A DNA stretch of 64,000 nt from Ciona savignyi (GCA_000149265.1 CH003207.1:724134-788133); one strand, 5' to 3'. Shown: positions 1 through 11,680, counted from the first letter of the stretch. The notes: a model not told the origin generated them from the sequence alone. Made by a program: numbers and translations.

Positions 1-1219
1 CCCATTATAGCCTATATACTGAATAGAATAAAATATGACCCGGTAAGTGTGCTTCATATTAATGGTGTCAGTTGACATTAGTGGAATTTTATTTTAGGTT
101 GTTTTTCTCTTTGACTCAAAGGCCCAAATTATGCAGCAGACTCCCACTTAGTAATGGTTGCGATTCACCGCACAGTCTTCTTTATGGCTTTATACAATTT
201 TATTTTTTGTACGTTATTGTAATCTCGCTTAGATTTGGAGGTCACCGTCGCTATATTTAATATTTATATCTTCTTTTTAATAACATGTTTTTACAACTGT
301 TCTTTTTTTCTGATTGTGTTTGTTTTATTCGCTGCTATTTGTTACAAGATTAATGAATAAACTAAACTATAGTAGCCAGGGATTTAATGTAGATTTTGGT
401 GTGTAGTATTCATTCAATAAAATATTGACAAACATTACCAAACCTTAACGTTAAATGTAATTTCTACGACATTAAGGTACGCAGGTACACGTAATAAGAG
501 GTAACGTGTGCGTGTGACCTTTTGATTGCCATTTAGTTGAAGAGCAAAAACGTAGTTGTCTAATTACGTACGTACGGTGCATAGACCTTATCGTTATCTT
601 AATATTATTCAAAACAACAATGTGCCATTAAAGGTAGAAGCTATTTGGCATCGACCTCTGTCTGTTTGACGACCTTTTTTACTTATTCACGGGGGTAAAC
701 ATGAATATCCTATCGTAATAAATGATCATCATCAACGAATTGTATTTTTAACAACTGCGTTTGAACCAACTGGACTTCCATTTGGTTAGCTCATGCCAAA
801 TGTGTACTTGATTAACGGGCAATAAACGAAAAATGAAACTCTGATTAAGTTAGAAAATAAAGACAAAATTGCAAGAAAAACAACGCAAGCACCAAGGTTC
901 ATACTTTTGTTTTAACTAACACGTTTTGTAATAATTCGGTAGGTCTAATAATCAGAAAACTTAAATGTAAGTTTGGTTACTTATCGATGGCAGTATAGTG
1001 TATGATACATACGAGATTGTACAAAATATTACGCAAAATTAAAATCAACAAATAGGTGAAACAAGAAATTAAAAGTATGGATTAAGAGAAAAACTTGTTT
1101 ATTGTGAAATTATGGAACACTGGGTGTTGTTAAGTACCAGACAAGTTTTTCATTATTATGTAAAGTCTTAATTTTAGAATTTCAGTGCCAAAATTGTTTT
1201 AATAAATGACAAATTTTGA
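1..1219. other. AT-rich 3' flank of SZT2, no gene seen
   Basis: I see no coding exon here. About 160-345 is a diverged copy of the dispersed repeat that forms the inverted repeat at 48.1-49.1 kb: it shares the run reading roughly 'cgcttagatttgg' followed by a 'cgctatattt' block. About 685-715 carries a short remnant of the SINE 3' end ('gtaaacatgaatatcctatc'). The rest is unique AT-rich sequence. Confidence 0.6.
1098..1103 (-). promoter_or_regulatory. Candidate polyadenylation signal of SZT2
   Basis: On the minus strand this reads AATAAA, about 115 nt after the SZT2 stop codon. It is the nearest canonical hexamer downstream that I noticed, which would give a short 3'UTR. No cleavage site can be shown from sequence alone. 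Confidence 0.5.
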
Positions 1220-4200
1220 TTAGGTCCAAGACAAGCAAATATCAAAATGCGCTTCTTGTAAAACCAATTTCAATAATTGTTGTATCGTTGCATTGACCTC
1301 TGTGTGGATATCGGAGGTGGTATGCGGTAATAAAGGCAGTACTTCGGCGTTTGGTTGAGCAGTTAAAATGTCATAATTGTGAACACCATTTTTAACCACT
1401 ATGATAACCATAACATGACTTGATATCATGCAAACTCTGGTTGTACTACCATCTTTGGATGTTACCAACAATGTCTGTTTTGAGTATTTTTTCACAATTC
1501 TTTTCTGCAAATTCGCGCCTCTTTTGACAGGTTTAATCTTGCAAAGTTTGGCCATAACATCGGGGTCATATTTCGATACTTCGTTGACCTGCATCATTTT
1601 TAGAAATTCATCTAATTCCATTGAACTGATTTGGTCATGGGTTTTATCAACAGATGCAGAAATCAATTTTTGCCATAAAGTTTGGCGGTAGCATTCTTTA
1701 CTCACAAATAATCCAATCTTCTCAAGGCCACATTTAGTTCGTAGTTTTTCACACTCTGAAAAATGTTTCTCCGCTGATAAGTCCGCGGTTTTAGTGTATT
1801 GGTTTGACTGAATTTTGGTGGCTTTTGTAAAAATTGCAGCGTCTGTGGTTTCAGAGAAACGTCTTGCACCCGGTTGTAACGGTCGGTGCTGTGGCTCAGG
1901 TGTCTGGGGTTTAGGCTTTTCACTCAGTAGGATGAAGTATTGAAGTCTTATAGCATCATTTGAAGCTGCGATTGTAGGTGAAATAATGACACAAGTATTT
2001 CTACCATCATGGGCAGAAGAAGCACAGCTCTCGGTATGAGCATCCTCCAACGGTAGCATTGTAAATAATACTTTAATATCTTCATTGCCTTTGTTAATAG
2101 GATACAAGTTGAAGCAAAAATGGCCAATTGTTCTGACCAAAAATTCATAAAACATCCCGACGCAAGAAGGGTGGCAATGGATTTCTGCATAATCCAGCAT
2201 CATATAGGAATCCAGATCACTTAAAAGTGGCTGGAAATAGCAAATCATACTGTGTAGAACACCAACTATATCACAGTACTTGTATTTCTGCATTGGATCT
2301 CGGAGTATATGTCTGATACAATGTATATGGAAGGTTAGAGCGAAGATATGTCCGTCGATATTTTCCTTAAATTTCTCGCATTCGTTGATGAATGAATCAA
2401 CACTCAGTTTTCGCTGTTTTAAAGTTTCTTGCTCGGGCAATTGAGAAATATCCAGAGCGTAAAGCTTCACAATGAAGTTGTGTTCACCAAGTGCCAAACT
2501 AGCAATCAACACTCCACAAGGAATGGCTCTGTACATGAAATATGTGTTTTTTAATTCATCGAACGATATACTCAACTTGGCAGCGAATTTTGTTTGATTC
2601 CCAACTGGTTCAGCAACATTTAGAGCAGCAAATCCGCTCCATTGCTTTGAAAACTCGCTGACAAAATTATCCCAAGTATCTCTGAATGCCTTTTCCATGT
2701 CCAAGTTTTCAGTTTTGTCCAGATTCGTTTTGTTTACCGAATCGCCAGATTTTCGTCTATAAGAACCGAGGAAAGATTGTTTCATTGTAAGCATTGATTG
2801 AGACTTTGCCAACTTCTCACTTTTGTCAGGAGATTTGTGCGTTAGAACGCTATCATACTGATTCCGTACTGCTTGGGTGCATAGCATTGGTGAGTATACT
2901 TGGCGGATGACACGACTGAATTGTAGAACTACATTTAAAGTTGAAATGCAGATGGTCTGCAGACTTAAAGGCGATCTGCATATCGAACTGTACATGTTGA
3001 CAAGAAGCAATCTCTTCTCTTCGTTAGTCTTGACTTTCTTTTTAATCATAGCCAGAGCTTGCTGCCCATATAACTTAACTTTATCTTTCTCCGTATGTTC
3101 AGATAACATCAAGGCATCAACAGGTTGATTGTTCAGGTAAATATTGTCGAAATATCTTTCTACATAGGCGGAGCGATATTTTTTCTCGCCGCTGGCAATA
3201 GGAAAGTGTTTATAATGTGTGAGCATTTCAACTGAATATCCGTCTTTTGGTTTAGCATTATTTCCACCATGAAACAGTCCTAGTTTCTGTAGTGTCACAT
3301 TCTCCATAAGTTGGAACCTTGCATTATGGAATTCAGAACATTTTCCGAGCTGCTTGGATAAAAACTCAGCCTTTTCATTTGTCAAGTTGTAACACCACAT
3401 TTCTAGCTTGTTATTTGACAAGGTTTGAAGCACGAAATGCTGCCGTGGTATGTAAGATGATGCAGTGATCAATTCATGTTGCGGGCACGGACTCTTGTCA
3501 GGTTTCACAGAGGAATCATGAGGCGAATACTTTTGAACCGACTTTGAGATCACGCCAGCAGTATCTGCACTCAAACCGGCACTTTTATTCCACAAATCCA
3601 AATTCCTTGTTATGATAACGCATTGATAGGTTTGCCCTGGAAGCACACGGTGTTTGGCGGCTTCGTTTTCATCGGGAATACGAAGAAATGATTTTGAGCC
3701 TTGAGACTTTAAGTAGAGCATAACTGAGGAGTCAGATACAACACTTCTAACTATCTTGGCAATGTTAAGAATCTCATTGCAACATAGATGGCACTTGAAA
3801 TCTAATGGTTTGTAGTAGACTGAAGGAATTGACAAGCTCTTAATGTGATTTAGCCAGCAAAGAAGGAACTTACTATAAACAGGAGATAATGTCTCTGCAT
3901 CAATGGATTGAGGGTTTCTTGGAATTTCCTGAACACTTGGGTTGGATTTACCAATGTTTTGCGTCTCTGTTGCAGGGTCTGCGGAAAAAGTCAACGTTCT
4001 CATAGCTTCTGTTTTCTTTGCAATAGGTTGTGAACTTAGTGGGGCAGTAAGCAGTTTCTCAATAAGAAAATCAACCAATCCATTCCTGATTGCCATCTTA
4101 ATCTTTGTCTGCAAGCCCTCACAATTTATAGAGCCACGGATCCATAAATAAAAGTTAAGAATCGGAGCTTGAACACTTTCAGAAACTTCTGCCACACTCT

Positions 4201-7200
4201 CTACATTTATAGCACGATCTAATGCTGAAGCACTGTCAACTTCATCCAATGTAATACCTGCGCCGGTTGATGTGTTTAAAATGTCAAAGAAAACACAAGC
4301 AATGCCATCCCATTTTCGTACTTTCTCAGTGTAAGCATTGAAAAGGTATATACTGCTTGGCACTGTTGGTTCTGAACTTGTAACACAGAATGGTAAAAAG
4401 TGGCCTTGGGGTAAAATAGGTTCTGTGTATCTTGGAATTGTCAGAAACTGCTGTAAGTTTTGATGGATATAATACAACAAAGTTGACACGTCTTTGCCTG
4501 TTGTGAAACCTTGGGGAATCGTAAACCGCAAGGTCTTATCTGGAGATACAGGACATAGGATTCCATCATCATTCGTTACTCTCGGCTGAATGAGTTTCAC
4601 ATCAGCAGGTGTCAGTTTAAACATGGGGTTCCTGCTTAGCATTAACGTTATTTTGTCGACCACTGCTTCGTCTAATCTTTTCACAACCGTTTGTTTTAGT
4701 TTTTCAAGCGCATTTGTCTGCTCTGAATCAGGCCGATGAACGCCAAACCAGCAAAGACACAACTTTGGTTCTGAGTCTTGAGATAAGTTCTTTTTAGAGT
4801 CATGTTTGCGTATGATTGAAGGAAGTTCACATTCAGAAGAAGAAGGGAGTAAAGATGATCTTCTTCCCGAAGGAGTTTCGTTTCTTCTGCCTTCCTCCTG
4901 GATCCTGCAGTAATACACAGTCTCATCTGCAAGTTGGAAGACATACATGTTCTTCTGGTTCACGATGCTGAAATTCTTAAAAGCACTGCGAGCAGTAGAC
5001 AGGGCGTGTGAAGAGCTACTGGAAGAAGGTTCTGCGATCCTATGATGGAGGATTATAGTTTGTTGGTAAACGCATGCGCACTCAAAGTGGCCAGGAGGAA
5101 CACTCATGCTTGCCGCTAAGTAATCGCCGGCATCAGTTGTACTGTCTCCTAAAACTGATTCGTCTGCAATAGAGCTATGGTTGTAGGATGGATTCTTCCA
5201 TATATCTTCAACTGGATTTTCAATTAGCAGGGAACGGCTTATGTGAGTGTCATGTAGTTCTTTTAACAACAAGATCTGATTAATAGCTCTGCATGCTGAT
5301 CTTGCATTTTCCACGATAGCAACGAACATCCGAGCGTGTTCTGCTTTTACGGTGGTCAAGACTTTCGTGCTGTTTCGTCTGTGGAAGAACACATTTGCGC
5401 AGTCATCTTTGATTTGAATTATCAGCCAGAAGTTGGGCAACTGTGTGTAAGCTTCCTGCAGTGTGTGATAACTGTCGTCGTCATTTTCAGACTCACTGAC
5501 TTCTCCATCATAGCCGGAGCCCAACCAACTAGTTTGGCTGAAATGACGAGGGGAGGAATCTGAAATGGGGCTGATGGTTACATCAGGTGGGTAGTTGGAG
5601 TCACTTCTATGCTTATCTGACGGGAAATAAAAGCGCGGTTGTTTTGTATGTAAGCCCAATGGTGTAACTGGCATTGAAGACGTGGCTCCATTTCCAGATC
5701 TTAATGGAGAGAAAGAGGTTTCTTTTGTTGCACCTGTGCTTAATGATATGTTAAGCAACTGATGACCGCTTGAAGGTTGACTATTTCCTCTTAGTGAATG
5801 ATCTGAAGCAGCTGCCCTAAGCAATGGAGAAGGTCGTGTTTTGGCCGTCGGTTTCGGCAAGTTTTCGTTCCCTCGTAGCATTGAAACTGAAGATGATCTT
5901 CTGGACGATAAACTGGAACAAGTGACATCAGTTGTGGATGAAGACTTCCAAGCGTTTGCAGGATTAATTAACTTCATTGCTGGATAAACATCTGCTTCTA
6001 TTGCCATCAATGAGAGGCTGGAAGACGCATTTTGCATAGGTGGTGCGGGTTGGAAGTATAAGTTATTCGAGAAGGCTGGATTTTCATGAAATGATGGTTC
6101 TTGCTTTGGTGAATCAGTTCTGATTTCAATGCTTGAATAAGGAATCTCCTGTTTATTGAATGCTGTGGAATCATTGATAACTTGGCAGCAAGAAGATGTG
6201 AAATTTGGTAATTGTGGCAGCCTTTGTAGATAATAGAAATCACTTTCTTTCCTTAATTTGTAATTCCTTAATTTTTTTCTCTCAAATTCCACAGCAAACA
6301 ATGATTTGCTTTTTTCAGCACCAAAAATGAAGTTTAACGGCTCAGAAGTAACTCGACAGTTGTTGGATTTCGATTTCTCAATATGTTGTACAACCCTGTC
6401 AATTGTGGTTTTGTTCATAGGTTCACAAGTCCTTAGCGAGGAGATTATTTCATCTTCTAGAAGCCAATTAATGGTTTCCTTGGTCCCCTCTACACAGTGC
6501 AAACGATCTGGAGGGACAGGGGAAGTACCACTTAATTCCTCTGACACATCTTTTGGCAGAAAAATCCAAATTAAATCCAAGGTCACTTTCAATTCACTTA
6601 GATTTATTTCTTCACAAGGGTTTTCAAAACTGTTGATGATCTCTTGCAGTTGGACAGGTAGATGATGGACTGGGGCAAAGCCATGATTGCCGGTTGACTT
6701 GTCTTTCACTGAGCATGTCATGTACAGGAATAACGGTGATTCATTCTCAGATTCAGACGAATCTGTATCCCCATCATAAGAAGAAGCTGGGATCATCATT
6801 TCGGCCATTTGTTCATTGATTTTATAAACAGGCGGGGAGTTTGCGGTATTTGCTTGGACATAGTCATTACTGCTATCGAAATGAACTGTGTCAAAGTCAC
6901 TGTCAATATGTCCTGAAGGTGTGGGTTCTTCTGTGCTTAAAAATGGAGTGACACTGGATCGTTTTGCATAATACAAATCAGGCACACCTGACACTGAAGC
7001 ACAATATTGGCTGAGCAGTGTCTGGAATTGCTTTTCAACTTGATCATTGGTGCCAGAAATATGCCTGGAATGCGCAGTTTGCAACAATGAGATCGGAAAC
7101 GCAGGCAAATTGTCCCAACCAAATGGAACCGGCGAAGCTGATTTAGCTGCCATCTTTTTTACGATCACAGTCGGTAAATGGCGGTCGATTTTCCGCCCTT

Positions 7201-10200
7201 TGTATTTACGGGATTGGTTTGATTTTTGGTCTGATTCATCATCAGTACTGGTGCTTCCTTTTGCCATATTTGGTTCATTCTCTGATGCCCTGGTTCTTCT
7301 TGATTGTCTTTGGACAGAATGAAACGCACTCCTTCGCTCAGATGAAGTTATGTTCTTATTAATAGCAGCAGGATCCGGCCGTGGCATTTCGCTTACTGGA
7401 TCAGGATCCCCTCCAAGATTGTCCGGTTTTGGGTTCAACATAATTCCTTTGTTTTTCTCTGATAAATGAACGACTGTTTCTTCCAAATCAGATCGGAGTT
7501 CAGTTTGGGTGAGTTCCTTTGGCTGTTTATCTGCAGGATCCATACAGAGGTCTTCAATGTCACAGCTGGCTGGGTTTAAACTGTCAGGGACACTTTTTAA
7601 GTTCGCCTGAGTGTTTTTGAACTCAACTACTTGTGGGCAATTGAGCAAGACAAAGTCTGTTATGTCAATTTCATCCACATATTCAGTGCATATCAAGTCA
7701 GTTGCAATGTTTAAATCATCCATGCTTATTGCCACGTTATCTGGGTCTTTAACTGCTGAAAACAGCCCAACAACAAATGAATTGGAGTACAGATCCAAGA
7801 TGTTATTGCATATTGCATTTAGATAATCGTTTTCAGAAGAGTTAAGAGAAAAGACATCATCGTTTGTATCTGGAGAAAGTGGAAAAGACTTAATAACATC
7901 GAAGTCCTTGCTTGGAGACAAGCTATAAGTGAGCCCCATATCACCAGGTGTATCTGTTGGCTTGAACCTATGGTCTTGCACTGAATCCGGCCATTTTAAA
8001 TCCTGTGGAAGATGCACACCTTGAAGAGAGGTTGTTACCAACATTTGCATTGAGCAGTTATAGACATAAACCGGTAGAGTTTGATTCTTTAGCAAAGGTT
8101 GGTTCGTGATGTCTGTATCATCTTGTTGCATAGATGAGAGTCGCTTTACCGATATCCTTCTAGCTGCCCTGAACAAGGACCCAGCTTCTGAATAGTTCAC
8201 TTGTGTGGTGCTTGGAGAAGGTTCTGGAATGCTTATATCAGTCGTTGATCCATCCATTAATGTGTTAGCACTAGAGCTTGTACTACAGTTCTCTTGTTCT
8301 TCCTTTGAACGGGCGAACAGTTGAAGAAAAGCTTCATAGGAAGCTGGAAGAAGAATTACAAACACTTGGCCATTCTCGCCCTTCTTTAAATAACATCTCC
8401 ACTGGACAGATGGGTCTTCTATGGTCGATACTTTGTCAGTCTCTGGATTTCTTCTCATCATATGATCATTGATATCGACTTGGTCCTCTGTTGTCAGAGA
8501 AATTTCGCAATCACAGAGAGTTTCAAGCCTCGAGTGAAAGTTGGAGAAAAACGCATTGTTAGGTCCATTTTTTTGACATTTATCTTGCCCAAGTGTCATG
8601 AATAACATCTTTACTCTTGAGCTTTTTTCCATAAGTGCAACAGTGTTAAAAAGGCATGGGAAGTAGGCAATTTCGTTGTCAATATGCTCAACTGGGATTC
8701 TATAAGTCATCCCGGTTTCTTTGGCTTTATTTTTATCGGGTTCTAGATTTAACGGCCAGTTCGCAAGACAAGAGGCCTGTGGAAGTGTTGATGATATTTC
8801 TGGGTTGGTGCACATCAATTGGAAATGCTCTAATGTTACTATGTTACTGATGCACATTGTGTCATTCTGTATAATGGCTTTGGCCACTTCCTTGTAGGTT
8901 AGATTCTCGTAATACGGCAAAGCATCACGGCTTGGAAAAATGGACTCCTGATGGAAACTGCTTGAACTTGCAGTGCTAGCAGAATGGGTGCGACCACCAG
9001 AACTAGCAAACGACTTGTTCGAGCTTTGACGGATGAAACCATCTTGTGGTTCGACCCAAATTTCGACAGCAAGAATGATCTCTTTAGTGTTGTTTGTCTC
9101 TTCTAGTTCGTCCTCAGAGTCTTCCCCACTTAGAGAGGTTTCAGAAGATCTCACCACAGCAGGAAAGAGGACGTACTGCACCAAGCAGAAGTTGTTCACA
9201 TCAACTGAACGAGTCCGTTCACAAGACGAACTGATCATTGGAAATTCGCGAGTTAAATTCACGATGCCGGATGTGGAATGGGCGATGTGATACCCTTCCG
9301 CCAACCTTAGCTTAACCAGCAACTTTGATAAGCTCTCAGCTACATCCATAAGCAGAGGTGTAGCAACTGTGTTGGTAAGAGACCAAACGTATCTCTTATG
9401 TCGTAAATACCACTGAACATCCCGCATACGAATTGCATGCTCGTGTGGGCGTTGTTGGGAGTCGAAAACAGGTGTCATTTTCAAGTAATCTCGAGGTAGA
9501 TGCTGGTGTCTCACCAAGATCTGGTCCACGGGTTTGTGCATGAGGACTGAACAGTTTTCAGCTGACGAGAAATGACTCCTTTGGGTCTTGGAGCCAGGTG
9601 ACCGAGAGGTTGGATGGCGAGACCTTTTCGTGCTTGAACTGCTTGGAGTTCCTAAGTTTGAGACTTGTTCCTGTAAATCTGTAACGAGTTTCTTTCGAAT
9701 CTGTCCTGAAACACCAAATTGGAATGCAAGCTTTAGAACTAGAGCTGGTGATTTGCTTGATAACCGAACCAGGAAAAATGACGCTGGTGTTTCAATGTTA
9801 TCTTCCTCGTAAACAAATCGGACGTAAGTGTGATTTTCCATCAAAACAAATGAGCACCACTTCCTTAGCATCATAGTCAACTGAGTGAATGCAACACAAC
9901 TTTGAACAGAGTTATACTGCCCTGCAGATGCAAATTTGGGAAGGGGGGAATCGTGTTTCAGTATCAGCTCAATACGATGAATGTGTAACCACTTTTGCCA
10001 GATACTCACGTCTAAGGAAAGTATAGGTTTCCAATATGATGTGAATACTGAAGGAACATGTTCGGCTTGTGTGGACAGAACAAATTCTGGAGAATTAGAA
10101 GGAAGGTAAAACAAGCTTTGACCTTGCTTAAGTACGTCTGATATTGTATATCTCACTGGGTCGTGTGAAAATGACTGTAGATGGTATAACATATGGTCAG

Positions 10201-11680
10201 CTTGAAGCAAATCTTGTAAGTATCTTGAAAATCTGCGCAGAAGATGTCGACGAGGTAAGGACCAATTGTTTGGTTGGTTTCTTTTACTCGCATCATGCAG
10301 AAACTGGTATGTGCTCGTTACAAATACTTCTACCTTTGTTGGATTCCTTGATAACGGCCATGTTGAAGACGCTTTATACTCGACAAGCGTCGGGTTTTTC
10401 CAGAGGTATTTCAAATGGACCTCGATGCTGTTCTTGTTTGTTTGAATGCTTTGGACCTCGTATCCTTCACGTATGCGGGAGCTTACAACAGTTGATAACG
10501 GGACGCGCAAAGTGCGCTGATCCTGTTTGCAAGTGATCAAATTTTCATCAGGAGTCGGTCCACAGATAATGCTCCGGAGTTCAATAGATGAACACTGGTT
10601 TCGAAACTTTTCAACCGGCAATGCAATGAAATCCAGATCCTCCTCACAAATTTGAAATCTCCATCGCAGTAACGACTTTTGATAGAAATTCATGTCTGAA
10701 TTAAGAGTCACTGGTAGTGTAAAGGTGTTGATGTATTGGCCTTTAGTTGACTTGGCTACAAACTGCATCAGTTCACAATTAGAAATGCAGCCGAAATCGC
10801 AGAGCGAATACGCCGATGGGTTGAGGTGTATAAACGAACATGTAGTCGTTGAATTCTGGCACTGACTCAACAAGCGCTCGAGTGCAGAAGCATCTGGCTC
10901 TCCAAGCACTCCGTCTGTTAGAATTACAACCCCAGAACTTGTGTTGGATGGCAATAGTCTTAGAGCGAGTAACCCAGTGCGAAGTAAACCGATCAGAATG
11001 TCATCTCGTTTTTGTAGTGCAGATTTCAGTCGACCCGGCTCATCCATTCGGACAGTGCTGTATATTTTACTCTCAACGATGTCGATTATGTTGCTGATCG
11101 ACGCTTCCGTCAATACGCAGCCTTGGATTAAAACCTTCTGTTTCACACGCTCCATACCTTGGGAAAAATGGCTGTCACTATGCGTGCCATGCCACTGCGC
11201 AAACACTGTGACATAAATGTCCGGCTGAATGAGAGGTCCATTATAGCTGCCAGGGACAGTGTACTGTTGGGTTAAAGAAAACAGGCATTCTTCTAGATTA
11301 TCCAAAATTGCTTCTATGACAACACAATGCTGAAATGTATCCACACGGAGTAGTGAAGCAGATAAGTCTAAACCGAACACGAAACGACACCCGCTAGATA
11401 TAAATGTGAGTTTTGTGTTGGTGGAAATAAGATATGACGCATCCGCATTTTTAAAGTCATGATCTTTATCAACTGGAATTATAGACAAGACTTCAACGCC
11501 AGAGTCTGTGGCAGGATCGTTTTCATCCGGACCCAGAGCAAAGTTGGTGGCTTTGATGGTAGAGTGCAGATGCTTGAAGAACCAGTTTAATCGAATGTTA
11601 CGCGACACCCGGTAATCTCGGTCAAGTAGAATGTAGACTTCCTCAGCTTCTATAACCTCATTAGTGGATGGGGATGCCAT
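1220..11680 (-). CDS. SZT2: SZT2, KICSTOR complex subunit, intronless ORF of 3,486 aa
   Basis: SZT2 is the large scaffold of KICSTOR (with KPTN, ITFG2 and C12orf66/KICS2), which holds GATOR1 on lysosomes and so restrains mTORC1 when amino acids are scarce. The N-terminus matches vertebrate SZT2 clearly: 'LLDRDYRVSRNIRLNWF' near residues 18-34, the 'LRLLPSNTSSGVVILTDG' stretch near 240-256 (a von Willebrand A-like strand and loop), then 'TCSFIHLN' and 'ELMQFVA'. Length (3,486 aa) is close to the human protein (about 3,430 aa), so the ORF looks complete. The ATG lies in a good context and 12 nt after a splice acceptor. Long Ser/Asn-rich low-complexity linkers occupy parts of the middle. The C-terminus ends CLSWT, not a peroxisomal SKL signal. 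The oddity is the absence of introns: the vertebrate gene has about 70 exons. I could not exclude a short intron whose length is a multiple of three and lacks stops. Confidence 0.93.
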   Translation of the reverse strand: MASPSTNEVIEAEEVYILLDRDYRVSRNIRLNWFFKHLHSTIKATNFALGPDENDPATDSGVEVLSIIPVDKDHDFKNADASYLISTNTKLTFISSGCRFVFGLDLSASLLRVDTFQHCVVIEAILDNLEECLFSLTQQYTVPGSYNGPLIQPDIYVTVFAQWHGTHSDSHFSQGMERVKQKVLIQGCVLTEASISNIIDIVESKIYSTVRMDEPGRLKSALQKRDDILIGLLRTGLLALRLLPSNTSSGVVILTDGVLGEPDASALERLLSQCQNSTTTCSFIHLNPSAYSLCDFGCISNCELMQFVAKSTKGQYINTFTLPVTLNSDMNFYQKSLLRWRFQICEEDLDFIALPVEKFRNQCSSIELRSIICGPTPDENLITCKQDQRTLRVPLSTVVSSRIREGYEVQSIQTNKNSIEVHLKYLWKNPTLVEYKASSTWPLSRNPTKVEVFVTSTYQFLHDASKRNQPNNWSLPRRHLLRRFSRYLQDLLQADHMLYHLQSFSHDPVRYTISDVLKQGQSLFYLPSNSPEFVLSTQAEHVPSVFTSYWKPILSLDVSIWQKWLHIHRIELILKHDSPLPKFASAGQYNSVQSCVAFTQLTMMLRKWCSFVLMENHTYVRFVYEEDNIETPASFFLVRLSSKSPALVLKLAFQFGVSGQIRKKLVTDLQEQVSNLGTPSSSSTKRSRHPTSRSPGSKTQRSHFSSAENCSVLMHKPVDQILVRHQHLPRDYLKMTPVFDSQQRPHEHAIRMRDVQWYLRHKRYVWSLTNTVATPLLMDVAESLSKLLVKLRLAEGYHIAHSTSGIVNLTREFPMISSSCERTRSVDVNNFCLVQYVLFPAVVRSSETSLSGEDSEDELEETNNTKEIILAVEIWVEPQDGFIRQSSNKSFASSGGRTHSASTASSSSFHQESIFPSRDALPYYENLTYKEVAKAIIQNDTMCISNIVTLEHFQLMCTNPEISSTLPQASCLANWPLNLEPDKNKAKETGMTYRIPVEHIDNEIAYFPCLFNTVALMEKSSRVKMLFMTLGQDKCQKNGPNNAFFSNFHSRLETLCDCEISLTTEDQVDINDHMMRRNPETDKVSTIEDPSVQWRCYLKKGENGQVFVILLPASYEAFLQLFARSKEEQENCSTSSSANTLMDGSTTDISIPEPSPSTTQVNYSEAGSLFRAARRISVKRLSSMQQDDTDITNQPLLKNQTLPVYVYNCSMQMLVTTSLQGVHLPQDLKWPDSVQDHRFKPTDTPGDMGLTYSLSPSKDFDVIKSFPLSPDTNDDVFSLNSSENDYLNAICNNILDLYSNSFVVGLFSAVKDPDNVAISMDDLNIATDLICTEYVDEIDITDFVLLNCPQVVEFKNTQANLKSVPDSLNPASCDIEDLCMDPADKQPKELTQTELRSDLEETVVHLSEKNKGIMLNPKPDNLGGDPDPVSEMPRPDPAAINKNITSSERRSAFHSVQRQSRRTRASENEPNMAKGSTSTDDESDQKSNQSRKYKGRKIDRHLPTVIVKKMAAKSASPVPFGWDNLPAFPISLLQTAHSRHISGTNDQVEKQFQTLLSQYCASVSGVPDLYYAKRSSVTPFLSTEEPTPSGHIDSDFDTVHFDSSNDYVQANTANSPPVYKINEQMAEMMIPASSYDGDTDSSESENESPLFLYMTCSVKDKSTGNHGFAPVHHLPVQLQEIINSFENPCEEINLSELKVTLDLIWIFLPKDVSEELSGTSPVPPDRLHCVEGTKETINWLLEDEIISSLRTCEPMNKTTIDRVVQHIEKSKSNNCRVTSEPLNFIFGAEKSKSLFAVEFERKKLRNYKLRKESDFYYLQRLPQLPNFTSSCCQVINDSTAFNKQEIPYSSIEIRTDSPKQEPSFHENPAFSNNLYFQPAPPMQNASSSLSLMAIEADVYPAMKLINPANAWKSSSTTDVTCSSLSSRRSSSVSMLRGNENLPKPTAKTRPSPLLRAAASDHSLRGNSQPSSGHQLLNISLSTGATKETSFSPLRSGNGATSSMPVTPLGLHTKQPRFYFPSDKHRSDSNYPPDVTISPISDSSPRHFSQTSWLGSGYDGEVSESENDDDSYHTLQEAYTQLPNFWLIIQIKDDCANVFFHRRNSTKVLTTVKAEHARMFVAIVENARSACRAINQILLLKELHDTHISRSLLIENPVEDIWKNPSYNHSSIADESVLGDSTTDAGDYLAASMSVPPGHFECACVYQQTIILHHRIAEPSSSSSSHALSTARSAFKNFSIVNQKNMYVFQLADETVYYCRIQEEGRRNETPSGRRSSLLPSSSECELPSIIRKHDSKKNLSQDSEPKLCLCWFGVHRPDSEQTNALEKLKQTVVKRLDEAVVDKITLMLSRNPMFKLTPADVKLIQPRVTNDDGILCPVSPDKTLRFTIPQGFTTGKDVSTLLYYIHQNLQQFLTIPRYTEPILPQGHFLPFCVTSSEPTVPSSIYLFNAYTEKVRKWDGIACVFFDILNTSTGAGITLDEVDSASALDRAINVESVAEVSESVQAPILNFYLWIRGSINCEGLQTKIKMAIRNGLVDFLIEKLLTAPLSSQPIAKKTEAMRTLTFSADPATETQNIGKSNPSVQEIPRNPQSIDAETLSPVYSKFLLCWLNHIKSLSIPSVYYKPLDFKCHLCCNEILNIAKIVRSVVSDSSVMLYLKSQGSKSFLRIPDENEAAKHRVLPGQTYQCVIITRNLDLWNKSAGLSADTAGVISKSVQKYSPHDSSVKPDKSPCPQHELITASSYIPRQHFVLQTLSNNKLEMWCYNLTNEKAEFLSKQLGKCSEFHNARFQLMENVTLQKLGLFHGGNNAKPKDGYSVEMLTHYKHFPIASGEKKYRSAYVERYFDNIYLNNQPVDALMLSEHTEKDKVKLYGQQALAMIKKKVKTNEEKRLLLVNMYSSICRSPLSLQTICISTLNVVLQFSRVIRQVYSPMLCTQAVRNQYDSVLTHKSPDKSEKLAKSQSMLTMKQSFLGSYRRKSGDSVNKTNLDKTENLDMEKAFRDTWDNFVSEFSKQWSGFAALNVAEPVGNQTKFAAKLSISFDELKNTYFMYRAIPCGVLIASLALGEHNFIVKLYALDISQLPEQETLKQRKLSVDSFINECEKFKENIDGHIFALTFHIHCIRHILRDPMQKYKYCDIVGVLHSMICYFQPLLSDLDSYMMLDYAEIHCHPSCVGMFYEFLVRTIGHFCFNLYPINKGNEDIKVLFTMLPLEDAHTESCASSAHDGRNTCVIISPTIAASNDAIRLQYFILLSEKPKPQTPEPQHRPLQPGARRFSETTDAAIFTKATKIQSNQYTKTADLSAEKHFSECEKLRTKCGLEKIGLFVSKECYRQTLWQKLISASVDKTHDQISSMELDEFLKMMQVNEVSKYDPDVMAKLCKIKPVKRGANLQKRIVKKYSKQTLLVTSKDGSTTRVCMISSHVMVIIVVKNGVHNYDILTAQPNAEVLPLLPHTTSDIHTEVNATIQQLLKLVLQEAHFDICLSWT

